Shown here piece after piece: positions 48,457-59,534 of a stretch of 64,000 nucleotides of DNA. A model generated the notes under the pieces. The model searched no databases and was not told the origin of the DNA. It saw only the letters and a list, made by a program, of their open reading frames with translations. The position numbers and the translations under genes are program-made. This stretch comes from Zanthoxylum bungeanum (Eukaryota > Streptophyta > Magnoliopsida > Sapindales > Rutaceae). Every line of letters starts with the position of its first letter. Within the stretch, counting starts at the first letter, position 1. Location: positions 34,665-98,664 of the forward strand of contig SKCR01035572.1 in the NCBI GenBank assembly GCA_019454045.1, in the 5' to 3' direction.

Positions 48457-50889
48457 ATGTTGCTCAAAGCATCTCCAGCGTTCTCGCTCGTTAGCCCACA
48501 AAAAGTGGCTTTAAATCCTCTATTTTTCTCTGTTTCTTCAGCTTCTCCCCTGAACTCAAGTCTCCGTTTTTCTTCACCGCTGAGTACTGGAACTAGCGTC
48601 ATGGTTTGCGCTTCAAAAAATGCTGACAACACACCCATAACCGGCGTCGTTTTTGCTCCTTTTGAAGAGGTGGAAAAGGAACTCGATTTGGTGCCTACTG
48701 TGCCTCAAGTGTCTCTTGCTAGACACAAGTTCACCGATCAGTGTGAGGCCGCTATAATGAGCAGATCAAGTGGGTTTTTTTCCTTTCTTTTAAACACTTT
48801 ATGCATATAAAGTTTTATTTTTTTCTCTAAAAGATTTAATTTTTTGTTAATTTGTGCATTATTTTGACATGGGTTCTTTTAGAATATTTTTATTTTGTGC
48901 ATGCAGTGTTGGTTATGTTATATGTATATGTTTGTGAAAATAGTTGGATTCCTTTTTTGACTTGTTAATTTTTAGGCTTCTTTAAAGTTGTTTTTCAGCA
49001 TTCGCTTAAAAAGCTGTGGATTTTTTGTGATAAAAATTGTCTTTTCTATCAATGTATTTTTTTTCCTAATGATTTGTTAATTTTTTGTGCTGTGACAGTG
49101 TGGAATACAATGTCTCATACTTGTATCATGCCATGTTTGCTTACTTTGACAGAGACAATGTCGCGCTCAGGGGTCTTGCCAAGTAATTTTGTTTTTAAAA
49201 AATCAGAATATGTTTAGTTTTTTAGCTTTCTCCTTGTTTTGGTTTAAGCATACATTTTATTTTGTGTTGTGAATAGGTTTTTCAAGGAGTCAAGTGAAGA
49301 GGAAAGAGAGCATGCTGAGAAATTGATGGAATATCAGGTGTTTAATTTGTTGCTTTCGTGGTTTTTTGTTAGTGTTATTATTTTTTTTGTTAATCTGTCA
49401 CTGGGTTGTGTGCTAATCTTTCTTGTTTTATAATCTTTAGAACAAACGAGGAGGACAAGTTAAGCTGCAATCGATATCGATGCCCCTCAGTGAATTTGAT
49501 CATCCTGAGAAGGGAGACGCTTTGTATGGTAAGTTTCATGATTCAAAGTATGCTTATCATAATGCTATTTTGACTTTAGATGAGTACTCCACCGATGAGA
49601 TGACTAATTTTCAACGATTAGTCCTAAATGCTATTGTGAATACTTTTGACTACAAAGGGTGCAATGGACTGAGCTGTATCTCAGCTCATTCGTGTTTGAG
49701 AAAATGGATTCAAGTTCAAATATTGGTGAAGTATTTAATGCTTCTGTTTTTGTCCAAGGTTTGTCCACCTGGTATTGCTGGTCCTTCAAGGATTCTGCTG
49801 TATTTGTTGCATGAGACTATGGTATATATGGAATAAGGAATGTTGTTTACGCACTTCTTTAAGGGGTGCAAGTCATTAGTCATTAAATATATTTGTTATA
49901 TTTGTATAAATGTGTCTGCAGATTGGAACAGGAATATAAATAACGTGTAAAATGTATAAAAGATAGGGTCTAAATATTTTATTACTTTATGCACTTGTGG
50001 TGGGTTGATGAATAATTGAATGAGCATGAACTAGATGAATCACTCTAGATTTTAAAATCAATTCAATTGTATCAATGCCTTATCAAAGACCGGAATGAGT
50101 GGTTCCTTTTACTTTGTTGACAATTAATTCAGTTGTGGGGTGTTTTTTACCAATTTGAACTGTCTTTATGATGCATGAGTGGTTATGAATATTTTTTGTC
50201 ACAAATTGTTTGCACTGCAATCATTCAGCCATGGAGCTTGCATTGTCTCTGGAGAAGCTAACAAATGAGAAACTCCTCAACTTGCACAAGGTGCGGCCTA
50301 TCTCTACTTAATATTGTACAACTTATGTGTATTACTTTCTTGAACATGGTATGATGTTAACTAATGTAGATAGTGTCATAGCCTTGTTCAAGCAAAGCTA
50401 TAATTTTAGAAATGCTAGTTTCTTTTTGGGTGTGTCGACTGTCGTGTGAATTTTTCTTGCCTACTCACTGGAGCCATGCTTTATTTTGGATCAACAGGTA
50501 GCTGTCGGTAACAATGATGTGCAGTTGGCAGATTTCGTTGAAAGCGAGTATTTAACTGAGCAGGTACAGAACAAGTTTTACATTTCATTCCTTGTTATCA
50601 ATTTGATTTTGTGCCATGGTAAAAGTGCTTTATAACTTCAAAATGTCATTTCAATTGTTTCCCTTATGCAGGCAGAATCCATCAAAAAGATCTCAGAATA
50701 TGTTGCTCAGCTTAGAAGAGTCGGCAAGGGGTTTGGTAAGAACCAAAATGAAATTCCCCTCAGTAATTAATATTACAATTTGATATGATCATCTATTATC
50801 TGTATTATCTTCTGTCTTCTCCTTCTAAACTGGCTGTTGTGGTTGGAATTTCAGGAGTCTGGCACTTCAACCAAATGCTACTCCACTAG
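48457..50889 (+). CDS. FER: Plastid ferritin, eight exons, one apparent frame-breaking deletion
   Basis: Ferritin stores iron as a ferric core in a 24-subunit shell, in plants mainly in plastids. Exons: 48457-48769, 49099-49182, 49277-49337, 49441-49528, 50229-50290, 50498-50563, 50672-50735, 50855-50889, all with GT-AG introns; eight exons are usual for plant ferritins. The start [14 protein letters not shown] with a Ser-rich stretch is a plastid transit peptide. The plant-specific extension ([14 protein letters not shown]) and ferroxidase helices follow ([31 protein letters not shown]), and the end is [11 protein letters not shown]. At 48756 the family's Asn-Glu-Gln-Ile codons lack one A of an AAA run (ATAATGAGCAG), which puts exon 2 out of frame. 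All other exon phases agree with each other. Either a true null allele or a base-calling error in a homopolymer. Confidence 0.92.
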
Positions 50890-51534
50890 GAAGAAGTTGT
50901 CGCGTGATTATGGACACATCTTGTTTCTCACCTGACTATCCTTGTGAAGGCTTGATCATATGTTGTCCTTAAGTCCTTAAGTCCTTTGGTTTGCTAGTTG
51001 ATCACCTGACTATCCTTGTCGCGTGATGATGGACATATCTTGTTCCCATCTTACTTTCTCTTAATATGTGTCTGTCTTGCAAGTTAGTTGAATATTATAA
51101 TGTAATTGATGAATGCTTTTATCTTCCCGGGTGGCACCATATCCATGGTTGCGAATGTTTTATTTATTGAATTCACCTAGTCCCCTTCATTAGAACCAGG
51201 ATTAATCTCGGTCCCTGACTCTTGAGATGCATACCTTCTATATTGAAGGTTGAAAAAGGATTGACCCTGCCTGTAAAGATCGGTCATAACCAATAAAGAG
51301 GCATTGTTTGTGATATGGGTTCTCTAACAAATATGGTCAATATGTTTTCGCAATAATGTTGTCTCTTTCAATACTTTTGTGATACAATGATATTGGGGGT
51401 CCTTCAGATGTGCACAGCTGGCCCTAGCCTGTAAAAACTTGCATTTTATTGCAGCTGAATATAGATACTTCTAGACTTGGAAGAAAAATATAGGCCACAC
51501 AGATTATGATATTTTGCTCCATATGGATGCCATC
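50890..51534. other. Ferritin 3' region with internal duplication
   Basis: GTCGCGTGAT-ATGGACA occurs at 50899 and again at 51018, and CACCTGACTATCCTTGT at 50929 and 51003. These are local duplicated segments in the presumed 3' untranslated region. No further gene is seen. Confidence 0.55.
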
Positions 51535-52339
51535 TAGGTTTGGCTGCCGTTTGGTTTTGGATTGGAATTGGAATCACCGGGAACTTCCGGTTCAAGAATT
51601 GGAAAATGTCGGTTCGGTTTCGGTTCTTAGATGGGAACCGAACCGAAACTGTAAAAAATAATAATAATAAAAATAAAGGTGACCGGCTACTTTTGATCCG
51701 TTTTTGTCTCCAACGGTCAAAATCCTTTTGAATCAAAAGTTTTTTTTAAAAAAAATTAATATTTATATTTTTCCTATAAATACCTATGTTCTCTTAATTA
51801 TTTTCTCAACAATAATTTTCATAAATCTCAATTTTATTCTCTCAATTTCTATTTATAATTTCATTCTCTCAATTTCTTCTCATTTCTCATTGCTCTCTAT
51901 TATTATTTTAATTCTCAAATATTATCTAAATTTATCATTATTAGTTTATTTATTAAGGTACATGAGTAATGAGTTATTCAAACTCAACAAAAAGATAACA
52001 AAACTACATGAACTTTGATTCATCCAGATCTCATAGGATATGTAGGCATATTATTTTTTTTAAAGAATTAAGTCCAAACCCTTTAATTTATTTTTTTCAA
52101 ATTAAAACTAATTTAAAATCAATTAACCATTTTAATTTAATTTTTTTCCAAATTAAAAACCTTATATATATATTTTTTTTACAGATTTACGATTCCGAAC
52201 AAAATTTTTGTAATTCCGAATTAAAATCAAAACCGCCGATTCCAGTTCCGAAATCAGAATTGAAATAACACTTTTACAGTTCGATTCCAATTTTTTTTCG
52301 AAGAACCGGAATCGACGGTTCTGAAACTGCTCAGGCCTA
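51535..52339. mobile_element. Possible non-autonomous hAT-like element
   Basis: The ends are roughly inverted (TAGGTTTGGC at left, complement of TAGGCCTGAG at right). Subterminal blocks rich in CGGTTC/GGAATTG at left are mirrored at right (GATTCCAGTTCCG, AACCGGAATCGACGGTTC). The middle is T-rich. This subterminal style is common in plant hAT elements, but an 8-bp target duplication could not be matched. Confidence 0.4.
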
Positions 52340-53898
52340 CCATAGCTTATTGCCTATGATGCAAAGCTCAATGCTTGAGCTTTATAATTCACACCTGATC
52401 ACCAAATCTCATCTGGAGCATCAACGTGCTGATGCGGCAAAACGACATGACATTATAGCTAGGTTCATTGATCTCATTGCACTTGTGTAGTTGTGTGTGA
52501 CTTTAGAGAGAAGCTAGCGAGCCATTTCAAAAGACACTATTAAAGTAAATTCACTTTTCAAATATTTATTTGTTTATCCATCTGATAAATTGAGAAATGG
52601 AAAAATAAACTTAATTCCAAAAGTCTCCTCAAATAAAAATACAGTTATATTATTTTAATCAAAATTTTCTCTCCACCAAATTTAATTACCCTTCATTTCA
52701 TCCAATTTTTTTTACCTTAATTACTCTCAAATTTATCTTTTGAAGTATTTTCGGTTTTTTTTCCCACTTGTTCAAAATTAATTAAATTTTATTCTATTTT
52801 CGATTGATTTCCTTAATGACTAGTAATTTTATTTAATAAATTGAGATGAATTGGGATTTTTGGTAGAAAATTTTGGATAATCGATTTGATTCATTTAGAT
52901 AAAATCTACTAAAGAATGAATAAAATTGAAATGATAAATGTTAGTAAAATTTATAGTGAAATTTATATGTCTATAGGTAAGAAAAAGAATTATTGAGAAT
53001 TATGATTATTGTTTATATTATTTTAATAAATAATTATTATTAATAACTTCAACATATTCGAAGAAAAATAAGTTAAAAAAGCTCATTTGATGTCTTTATC
53101 ATTTAAATAATAAAATAACATTTTAAAAAGTCTTTTGCAAATGTTCAAGGATTAAAAAAGTGAAACTAAGAAATTCCTGCCACGTTGCACTCTATGATTT
53201 GCCTGTTTGCGCGGTTGGCCTCACCCAGGAGAAAATCTTCTATGCAACAGTGGTACCACGTCATCCATGCAACAAGCCAATCATCAACTGACACGCGTGC
53301 TAAAAAATTAAAAAACAACTAAAAATAGATAAAAAAAAACTCTACATATCATTTTTTTATTTACTTATGGCACCACATCACTCATATCACTGTTACACTA
53401 AAAAATCTCTCCTCACCCGGCCTCGGCCTAGGCTCAAGTACAGATATATTTGATGACCCTGACAGATATGCAAAGAAAATTAAAAGCGAACTAAAAAGAC
53501 TGCCACGAGGCACTCTATGATTCGATTGCTTATATAATCGGCCGAAATATAATACGTGGCGCGCTGTAACCGTAGCCCACCATTGAGAAGAGGGATGGTA
53601 GTTTACAACAATTTTATTTTAGGTAAACGTTATGAATTCAGGGTTAAATTATCCGACTAAAACGTAAAATAAAACAGATAAATTTTTTATTAACCCAAAT
53701 TATTATATGAATTATAATGTTGAATTAGAATCCAGGATTTAGACCTACAATACCAAATAGATGTTAATCCTCCGACATCAAATCACGCACTCACGCCCTC
53801 ATATCGTAGTTCGCGACACACCGAATTACTTTAATTCATTCGACAGCCTACGCAGAAAAAATCTTTAATCACAAAGCAGAATAACAGAGAAACTGAAA
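52340..53898. other. Intergenic spacer upstream of the phosphatase gene
   Basis: A+T-rich with no coding sequence. It contains copy 2 of the GTGGTACCAC repeat. A plant TATA box for the downstream gene was not clearly identified. Confidence 0.5.
53229..53412. repeat. Dispersed repeat with GTGGTACCAC palindrome, copy 2
   Basis: Same order of blocks as 47020-47215. Copy 2 has 'tggcaccacatcactcatatcac' where copy 1 has the second GGTACCACGTCA block. Confidence 0.75.
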
Positions 53899-55760
53899 AT
53901 GAAGAGGGCCATGACTTCTTCTACATCGATCATGTTCTTACCTTTCTTAACGCAATTAAACGACGCCGTTCACGGTTTCGACGTTCGACAACACCTTTCA
54001 ACTGTCACAAGTTATTTACCGTTTTGCCGCCAAAATTAATTTTTTATAATTTGTTTTAAGTTTATTTTTTTTATTATTGTATTTTTGTAATCGTATGTTT
54101 GCTTGTTTGTTAATTTATAAGCAGATACGACGTCGTGAAAGATGTTGTTGATAAAAGCTTTGCAGCTTCTGTAATTCCCGACGGATGTACACCAATTCAC
54201 TTAAATCTTGTGGTAATTTTTCTTTATGAAACTTATATTGCTGTTACATATATAAATATTAGAAGAATTTTTGTAGGTAACCATCCAAATACATAAGCAT
54301 TACATTTTTGTTTGATATTTAGTTATTAACAATGGCTGAATGAGTTAGTGGTGAGAACAAAATCAGTCTCATGTTATGAAAAACCCAAGGGATGAAATTG
54401 GAAGTAATTGTCTTTTGGGTTGCCAGGCGAGGCACGGGACTCGTGCGCCTACGAAGAAACGGATGATGGAGTTGGAGAGATTGGCTGATCATTTGGAAGT
54501 ACTTATAAGGGAAGCCAAAGAAAAGGGTTTGTCTCTACATAAAGTTCCTGGCTGGTTACAGGGATGGATGTCTCCTTGGACAGGGAGATTGAAGGGTGGT
54601 GAATTGATTAACAAAGGCGAAAGAGAGTTGTATGATCTTGGAATCAGGATTAGAGAAAAATTTCCAGATTTGTTTAGCGAGGAATATCAACCAGATGTCT
54701 ATCCCATAAGGGCTACTCAGGTTAGCTATCTTTTCTGTAATCATGTAATTATGCCTTATTCTGAGATGCTTCCTAAGTTTAAGCCATTGATTTCATGGAA
54801 TCCAATGGTGGATGAATTGCTCATTGTTAAATGCTACTTTGACTTTCATTTTCTACCAATAGATTGGATGAATATATGGATGATCCTATAATACCTTTTA
54901 CAGTATCACTTTTACATTTGTTTCTTCTCTGATGAACTAGGTTCCCCGGGCTTCTGCCAGTGCAGTAGCGTTTGGCATGGGGCTATATTTAGTGAGAGAG
55001 GGATTCTAGGACCTGCATGTCATCGAGCATTTGCTGTTACAAGTGAAAGCCGTGCAAGTGATATAAAGCTGAGGTTTCATGATTGTTGTGACAGCTACAA
55101 GGTATTAAACTATTAATGCGATTTGATGTTGGTTTTAAACAACATGTTAGTAACTTTTGGATTTTAGCTTTTAACTTTTAAGCAGGATATTAGTATTTAA
55201 TCTGGTTAAATTTTATGTTATTAGAGAATTACTTATTAATCAAGTTGGCCGTACATTAATCATATTATGTAAAATTCGCTACAAATATAAAGTAGTATTC
55301 GTCTCAACCAATGCTCATTTTCATCTCATGTCTGCAAATAAAATTGGCCCTTTCAGTTCTCTTTGATGGATGTAAAGAATTATACTGAATGATCTTCCCT
55401 TGTCACATCTCAAAATTTAACAATTGGCAAAATAATAAATTTCAAGTTAACAAAACAGCTCTTGATTTTGATATTCCGAAAATGTATGTGGTTAAATGGG
55501 TCTTTGGTCATAGAAGCTTGTGATGCTGTGGCCTTTTTTAACCCTTTAATTACTTGAAAGATATTATGATGCAGGATTTTCGGATAAGTCAGGAACCTGC
55601 AGTTGAAAGGCTCAAGGAACCGACTCTTGATAAAATTACCTCTTCATTGGTGAGGCGATATGAACTGAATTTCACAAGACAAGATATTTCTTCTCATGAT
55701 TCCAAAATTTATATGCAATTGAGTCATACTGATGCTGTGATATCCCCTTTGCTTTCAATT

Positions 55761-55838
55761 TGACAGGAAGCATCCTTGTTGGATATAACTGATCAATTTG
55801 CAGGAAGCGTCCTTGTTGGATATAACTGATCAAGGTTG
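55761..55838 (+). repeat. 37-bp tandem duplication across the exon 6 acceptor
   Basis: CAG|GAAGC(A/G)TCCTTG occurs with acceptors ending 55766 and 55803. Only the second is followed by the family continuation (QGCGLFSPSE). Use of the first adds 37 bases and shifts the frame. Confidence 0.85.
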
Positions 55839-56824
55839 TGGCCTTTTCAGTCCTTCTGAGGTATGTCCTTCTGTAGTGATAAATCACTATCTTGTGTTTA
55901 AGCTTTAAAGTTATCGAGATTTGAGTTGACTCTTTTTATTACGGATTGTCATGCTTGTGAATACCATAACATATGGTGCTTTGAATTTTGATTTGATCAC
56001 ATTTTAGTCTTTTATTTTGTCAGAATTTTGTCTCTTGGCTATAAAATTTTTGTTGATTCTCATCTTTCCTTCCAAGGAAGTAATTAACACAGTAAATGGT
56101 TTATTAGTTTAAGAAAAATAATTTTTGTTGTTATATAATTGAATATTTTCATAAACAAACCTCTGAATCAATACTAGTCCGTCAATACAAAAACTATTTT
56201 CTCTGCCTTGCATGGTGTTATTAACTTGAAAATTGTGTTTACATGTTGTAGGTTGCCTTGCTGGAGTGGACAGATGACTTAGAGGTGTTTATATTGAAGG
56301 GTTATGGTAAATCATTGAATTATCGAATGGGAATTCCACTGCTCGAGGACATTGTTAAATCAATGGAACAAGCTATTAAGGCTAAAGAAGGTAACATAAA
56401 ATCTTTGTTTTTCGTTCTTGCTTGCCAACATGCATGTTCCCTCCTTTTTTTTTTTTTTTTTTTTTTCAATTTAAGGGGGAGATTTGGACTTTCATGTGGG
56501 TTATGGCAATCGTGGATCTTAGGGAATGATGCTGTTGGAACAGTCATTTTCATGGAACAGATAAAAAAAAACTAGTGTGCTAGAGGTGCAATTGGTGCCA
56601 ATTAATGTCCCCAGCAACTATAAACTGTTTAGGGCTGTTACCCTAGATTTTGCGAAACGACCGGCTAATAATTCTTTGGTTCTTTTCAATATTATGCTAT
56701 TGTTTTCTTTGACATTACTATTGGTGCCTTTTCCAGATGTATATTTAATGTGATTTTCTGGTATTTACGAGGCCGACACTTTTGGCCTAAAAAACTTTAT
56801 AGGCATTGTTTTTGAGATACCTTG

Positions 56825-57934
56825 TGAAAATTCGATTTTAACAAAAGTTCTGACCCTATGCGGAATTATAAACAATAAGCAGGACAAGTCCTGTTACTGC
56901 TACTATGAAATTGCAACAGGCAAATTAACAGGCAACCACAATAACAAATAAATAAAATATGCTGCAAATATAAAAACAATAACGATAAATAAAGCAGCAA
57001 ATAAAATCAATCACACAAAATTCAACACAATAATTTTGGTGACGAAGTGGAAAACTCTTCCGAGTAAAAAACCACTCCGGGTATAGGCTACCACCCGAAT
57101 CCACTATATCGAGAAAAACTTACAGCGATGGTCAAGACCTATGGTGGCAACTCCACCGACTCAAGTACCTCTATACTGCAAGAACTCAAGGAACTCCTCA
57201 AGCCCGCGACCCACGGTTTTCTTCAGAACCTCTGAAGTCTCTGAGTAGATTGTATCACCTCTGAACGCCGGAACTCCGACTACCAAAACTCCTCCTATAG
57301 AACTCTAAAGGATTAGGGATTTTGGGTTAAGTTGTGTTGAAGGTTTATCAAAGAATGGATTTCACCATTAACAAAGAAGACATAAGATTCAAAGAGTCTT
57401 CAAGGTGAAATCAAAGAGAGTTGAAAGCTTTGAGAGTATTTGGCTCAAGGGAAATATGCTTCAACTGATGAGAATGGCGGCTAAGGGTTATATTTATAGG
57501 TAGGGTGAAAACCTAGGGTTTTGCAGGCCAAAAACGCGTCCAGATCGCAGTCGCGTTCGAACGCTTACTAGAACGCTACACGGACGCGCCCTTTCTGTGA
57601 AGACTCGTTCGAACGTCAATCGAACGCACAACGAACGTGAACTCTCGGGAATGATCTCGTTCGAACCCAACAAGAACGAGACTCGAACATTTGCTCTCTG
57701 GAATTCCCGTTCGAACCCAATAAAGAACGTGCCACTAACTCCACACGTTCGAACCCAATTACGAACGCAGCACCTACGCCACTCGTTCGAACACTTCAAC
57801 GAACGCACCACGAACGCATGTCTGATGCACAGCAGCCAAAACCCAGTCCAATTGCACAAAGATCTTCACGACATATTACAACTCAATTGAACTTATTTTG
57901 TCACGGACACATGCCAATAAAAATGGAACTCACA
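56825..57934 (-). mobile_element. Solo LTR in intron 7 of the phosphatase gene
   Basis: TGAAAATTCG to AACTCACA on the plus strand, flanked by a perfect 5-bp duplication CCTTG (56820-56824 and 57935-57939). In minus orientation it has a TATA box (CCTATAAATATAACC, around 57490-57504). The text near 57030-57060 (minus GAGTTTTCCACTTCGTCACC) is characteristic of the 3' part of many plant copia LTRs. No internal region remains, so it is the product of LTR-LTR recombination. It is antisense to the gene. Confidence 0.88.
57548..57815. repeat. Array of CGTTCGAAC palindromes in the solo LTR
   Basis: CGTTCGAAC occurs six times, near 57553, 57607, 57658, 57709, 57747 and 57784, each followed within 5-15 bases by (A/C)GAACG. 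The spacing is irregular at ~38-54 bases. It lies upstream of the minus-strand TATA box of the LTR, a position suited to enhancer repeats. Confidence 0.8.
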
Positions 57935-59114
57935 CCTTGGCAAGGGGCAACTGCTTTTTCTGTTCATGCATTTATGACCTTGTCTAAAATAGTTGGTTCA
58001 GCTTGTGAAAGGGTTTTGCTCATGCAGCACTTCTGTCTGCAGCTGCTAATGTCTCCTATAAATCTTTTAGAGAAACTTACTCCTGGGAATTACGAAAAGG
58101 CAAGACTTCGGTTTGCACATGCAGAAACTGTGATTCCTTTTACTTGTTTGCTTGGACTTTTCCTCGAACGATCTGGTGAGGGCCCTTGCCATTACATCAT
58201 TGAATTCTTTTGTAAAATTTGGAAGAATGTAGCTATTTACAAGTTCATTTTCATAATGAACATTGGAATATTTCAGAATTCCAACAAATTCAAAGGGAAG
58301 AACCCTTGCAACTTCCGCCAAAGCCTCCCCAGAGTAGAAATTTTAGAGGCAGCATTTTGGCCCCCTTTACTGGGAATAACATTCTGGCTCTGTACAGCTG
58401 TCCTGCTAACTCTTCAGACAAGTACTTTGTAAGAGTACTGCACAATGAGCATTCCACACCAATGCCAGTAAGCTCTAGGTTCTTTCCTTCAATTCCTTGA
58501 AATGATTTGTGTGGTTTGCGGTGTGTGGTCTTTAAAGCTCCAGTTGACTGCATGCTTATTTCATTTTTCATTATAGCTTTGTTTCTGTTATAAAAGATAC
58601 AAAATTTTACTTCTATTATGTGTTGGAGTGGCCAGTTTAAATATGAATTACAAACTATAAGTATATACAAGTATAATGTTTTCTCCCTCATCTTTTCTTA
58701 TGTGTATTTTAAATGGTTGTTACTGCTGAGCTGCTGCAAGATTTTTTATATTGTCTCTGCCTTCTAATTTTGCGCTATAGTAACTCCTTACCGTTAATGC
58801 TTCTCGTGTTTCTGAATAGGGTTGTAATGGTACTGATTTCTGTCCATTCAATGTCTTCAAGGTACTAAAATCTTCCACTCTTGTATACCTTTAGATATTA
58901 TCGCTTCTCGCATGTTCATAAAGTAACCTTTATGTTTGTTTTTCTACAGGAAAGAATTGTTGCTCCTCATCTAAAGTACGACTATAATACGCTGTGCAAT
59001 GTAAAGACGGAACAACCAGCACAGAAAACTAAAACCAGTAAGTTGTTGCAACTGCTCTGTTTACTGTTCCCACTGTGGAATGATGATACACAGTCTTGCA
59101 AAGTTGAATTGTAG

Positions 59115-59534
59115 TTTATTTTAAACCAAAAAAAAAAAAGGATTTTCTTACGCACATTTTGATTTTCAGCCACTGTCAGCTCCTCATAGCATAGTTTCAT
59201 TTTGGAATGACTCTACTCCAAATCTATGAACAATATAACAAATCACATTATGAGTTTGCCTGTTCAGTTCCATATTCTGACTCAGTTTTATCCAGGATCC
59301 TTCTTGCCAGAATTAACCATTATCGCTGTTCTTTGTAAAATTGACTGGCTACTCGTAAGTTTCTAAGAACATTTCAGTCTCTTTAGCAAGTCGATCTTAT
59401 GGCATCGTGCTAATTTGGCTTATTTTTAAATGGTTACTATTTCGTTTAGAGATTCACATTGATACGTGTCTTTTCTGATATGTCTTCATATGTACATGTA
59501 GAATTGATAGAGAGAAGCCAATAATATAGCAAAT
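59115..59534. other. Spacer between convergent genes
   Basis: Shared 3' flanks of the phosphatase (+) and the MCA-like gene (-). It contains an A11 run near 59130 and no recognisable feature otherwise. Confidence 0.6.

Larger units (their letters stand above)
53899..59114 (+). pseudogene. MINPP1-like: Multiple inositol polyphosphate phosphatase (histidine acid phosphatase), probably damaged
   Basis: MINPP-type enzymes dephosphorylate inositol hexakisphosphate and lower forms. Exons: 53899-54011, 54125-54212, 54427-54720, 54941-55101, 55575 to about 55700, 55804-55860, 56252-56390, 58071-58175, 58277-58467, 58820-58861, 58950-59114. The signature RHGTRAPT straddles exons 2/3, the proton-donor motif HAE is in exon 8 (FAHAETVIPF), and the GNNILALYSCP block is in exon 9. 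Lesions: exon 1 would need AG|GT but reads AG|TT, one G short; exon 4 needs one more base after GLYF to stay in frame; the end of exon 5 (expected LWFLCKQ) is degraded and its donor reads TTGAGT; a 37-bp duplication spans the exon 6 acceptor; a solo LTR fills intron 7. Residual sequencing errors could explain two of these, but together they suggest decay. It ends 420 bases from the convergent MCA-like gene. Confidence 0.85.

Noticed and set aside
49480..49836. 118-codon frame starting in ferritin exon 4
   Set aside because: It reads through the GTAAGT donor at 49529 into intron 4; only the first part is coding.
57494..57890. Open frames on both strands in the phosphatase intron
   Set aside because: They arise from the CGTTCGAAC repeats of the solo LTR and contain no domain.
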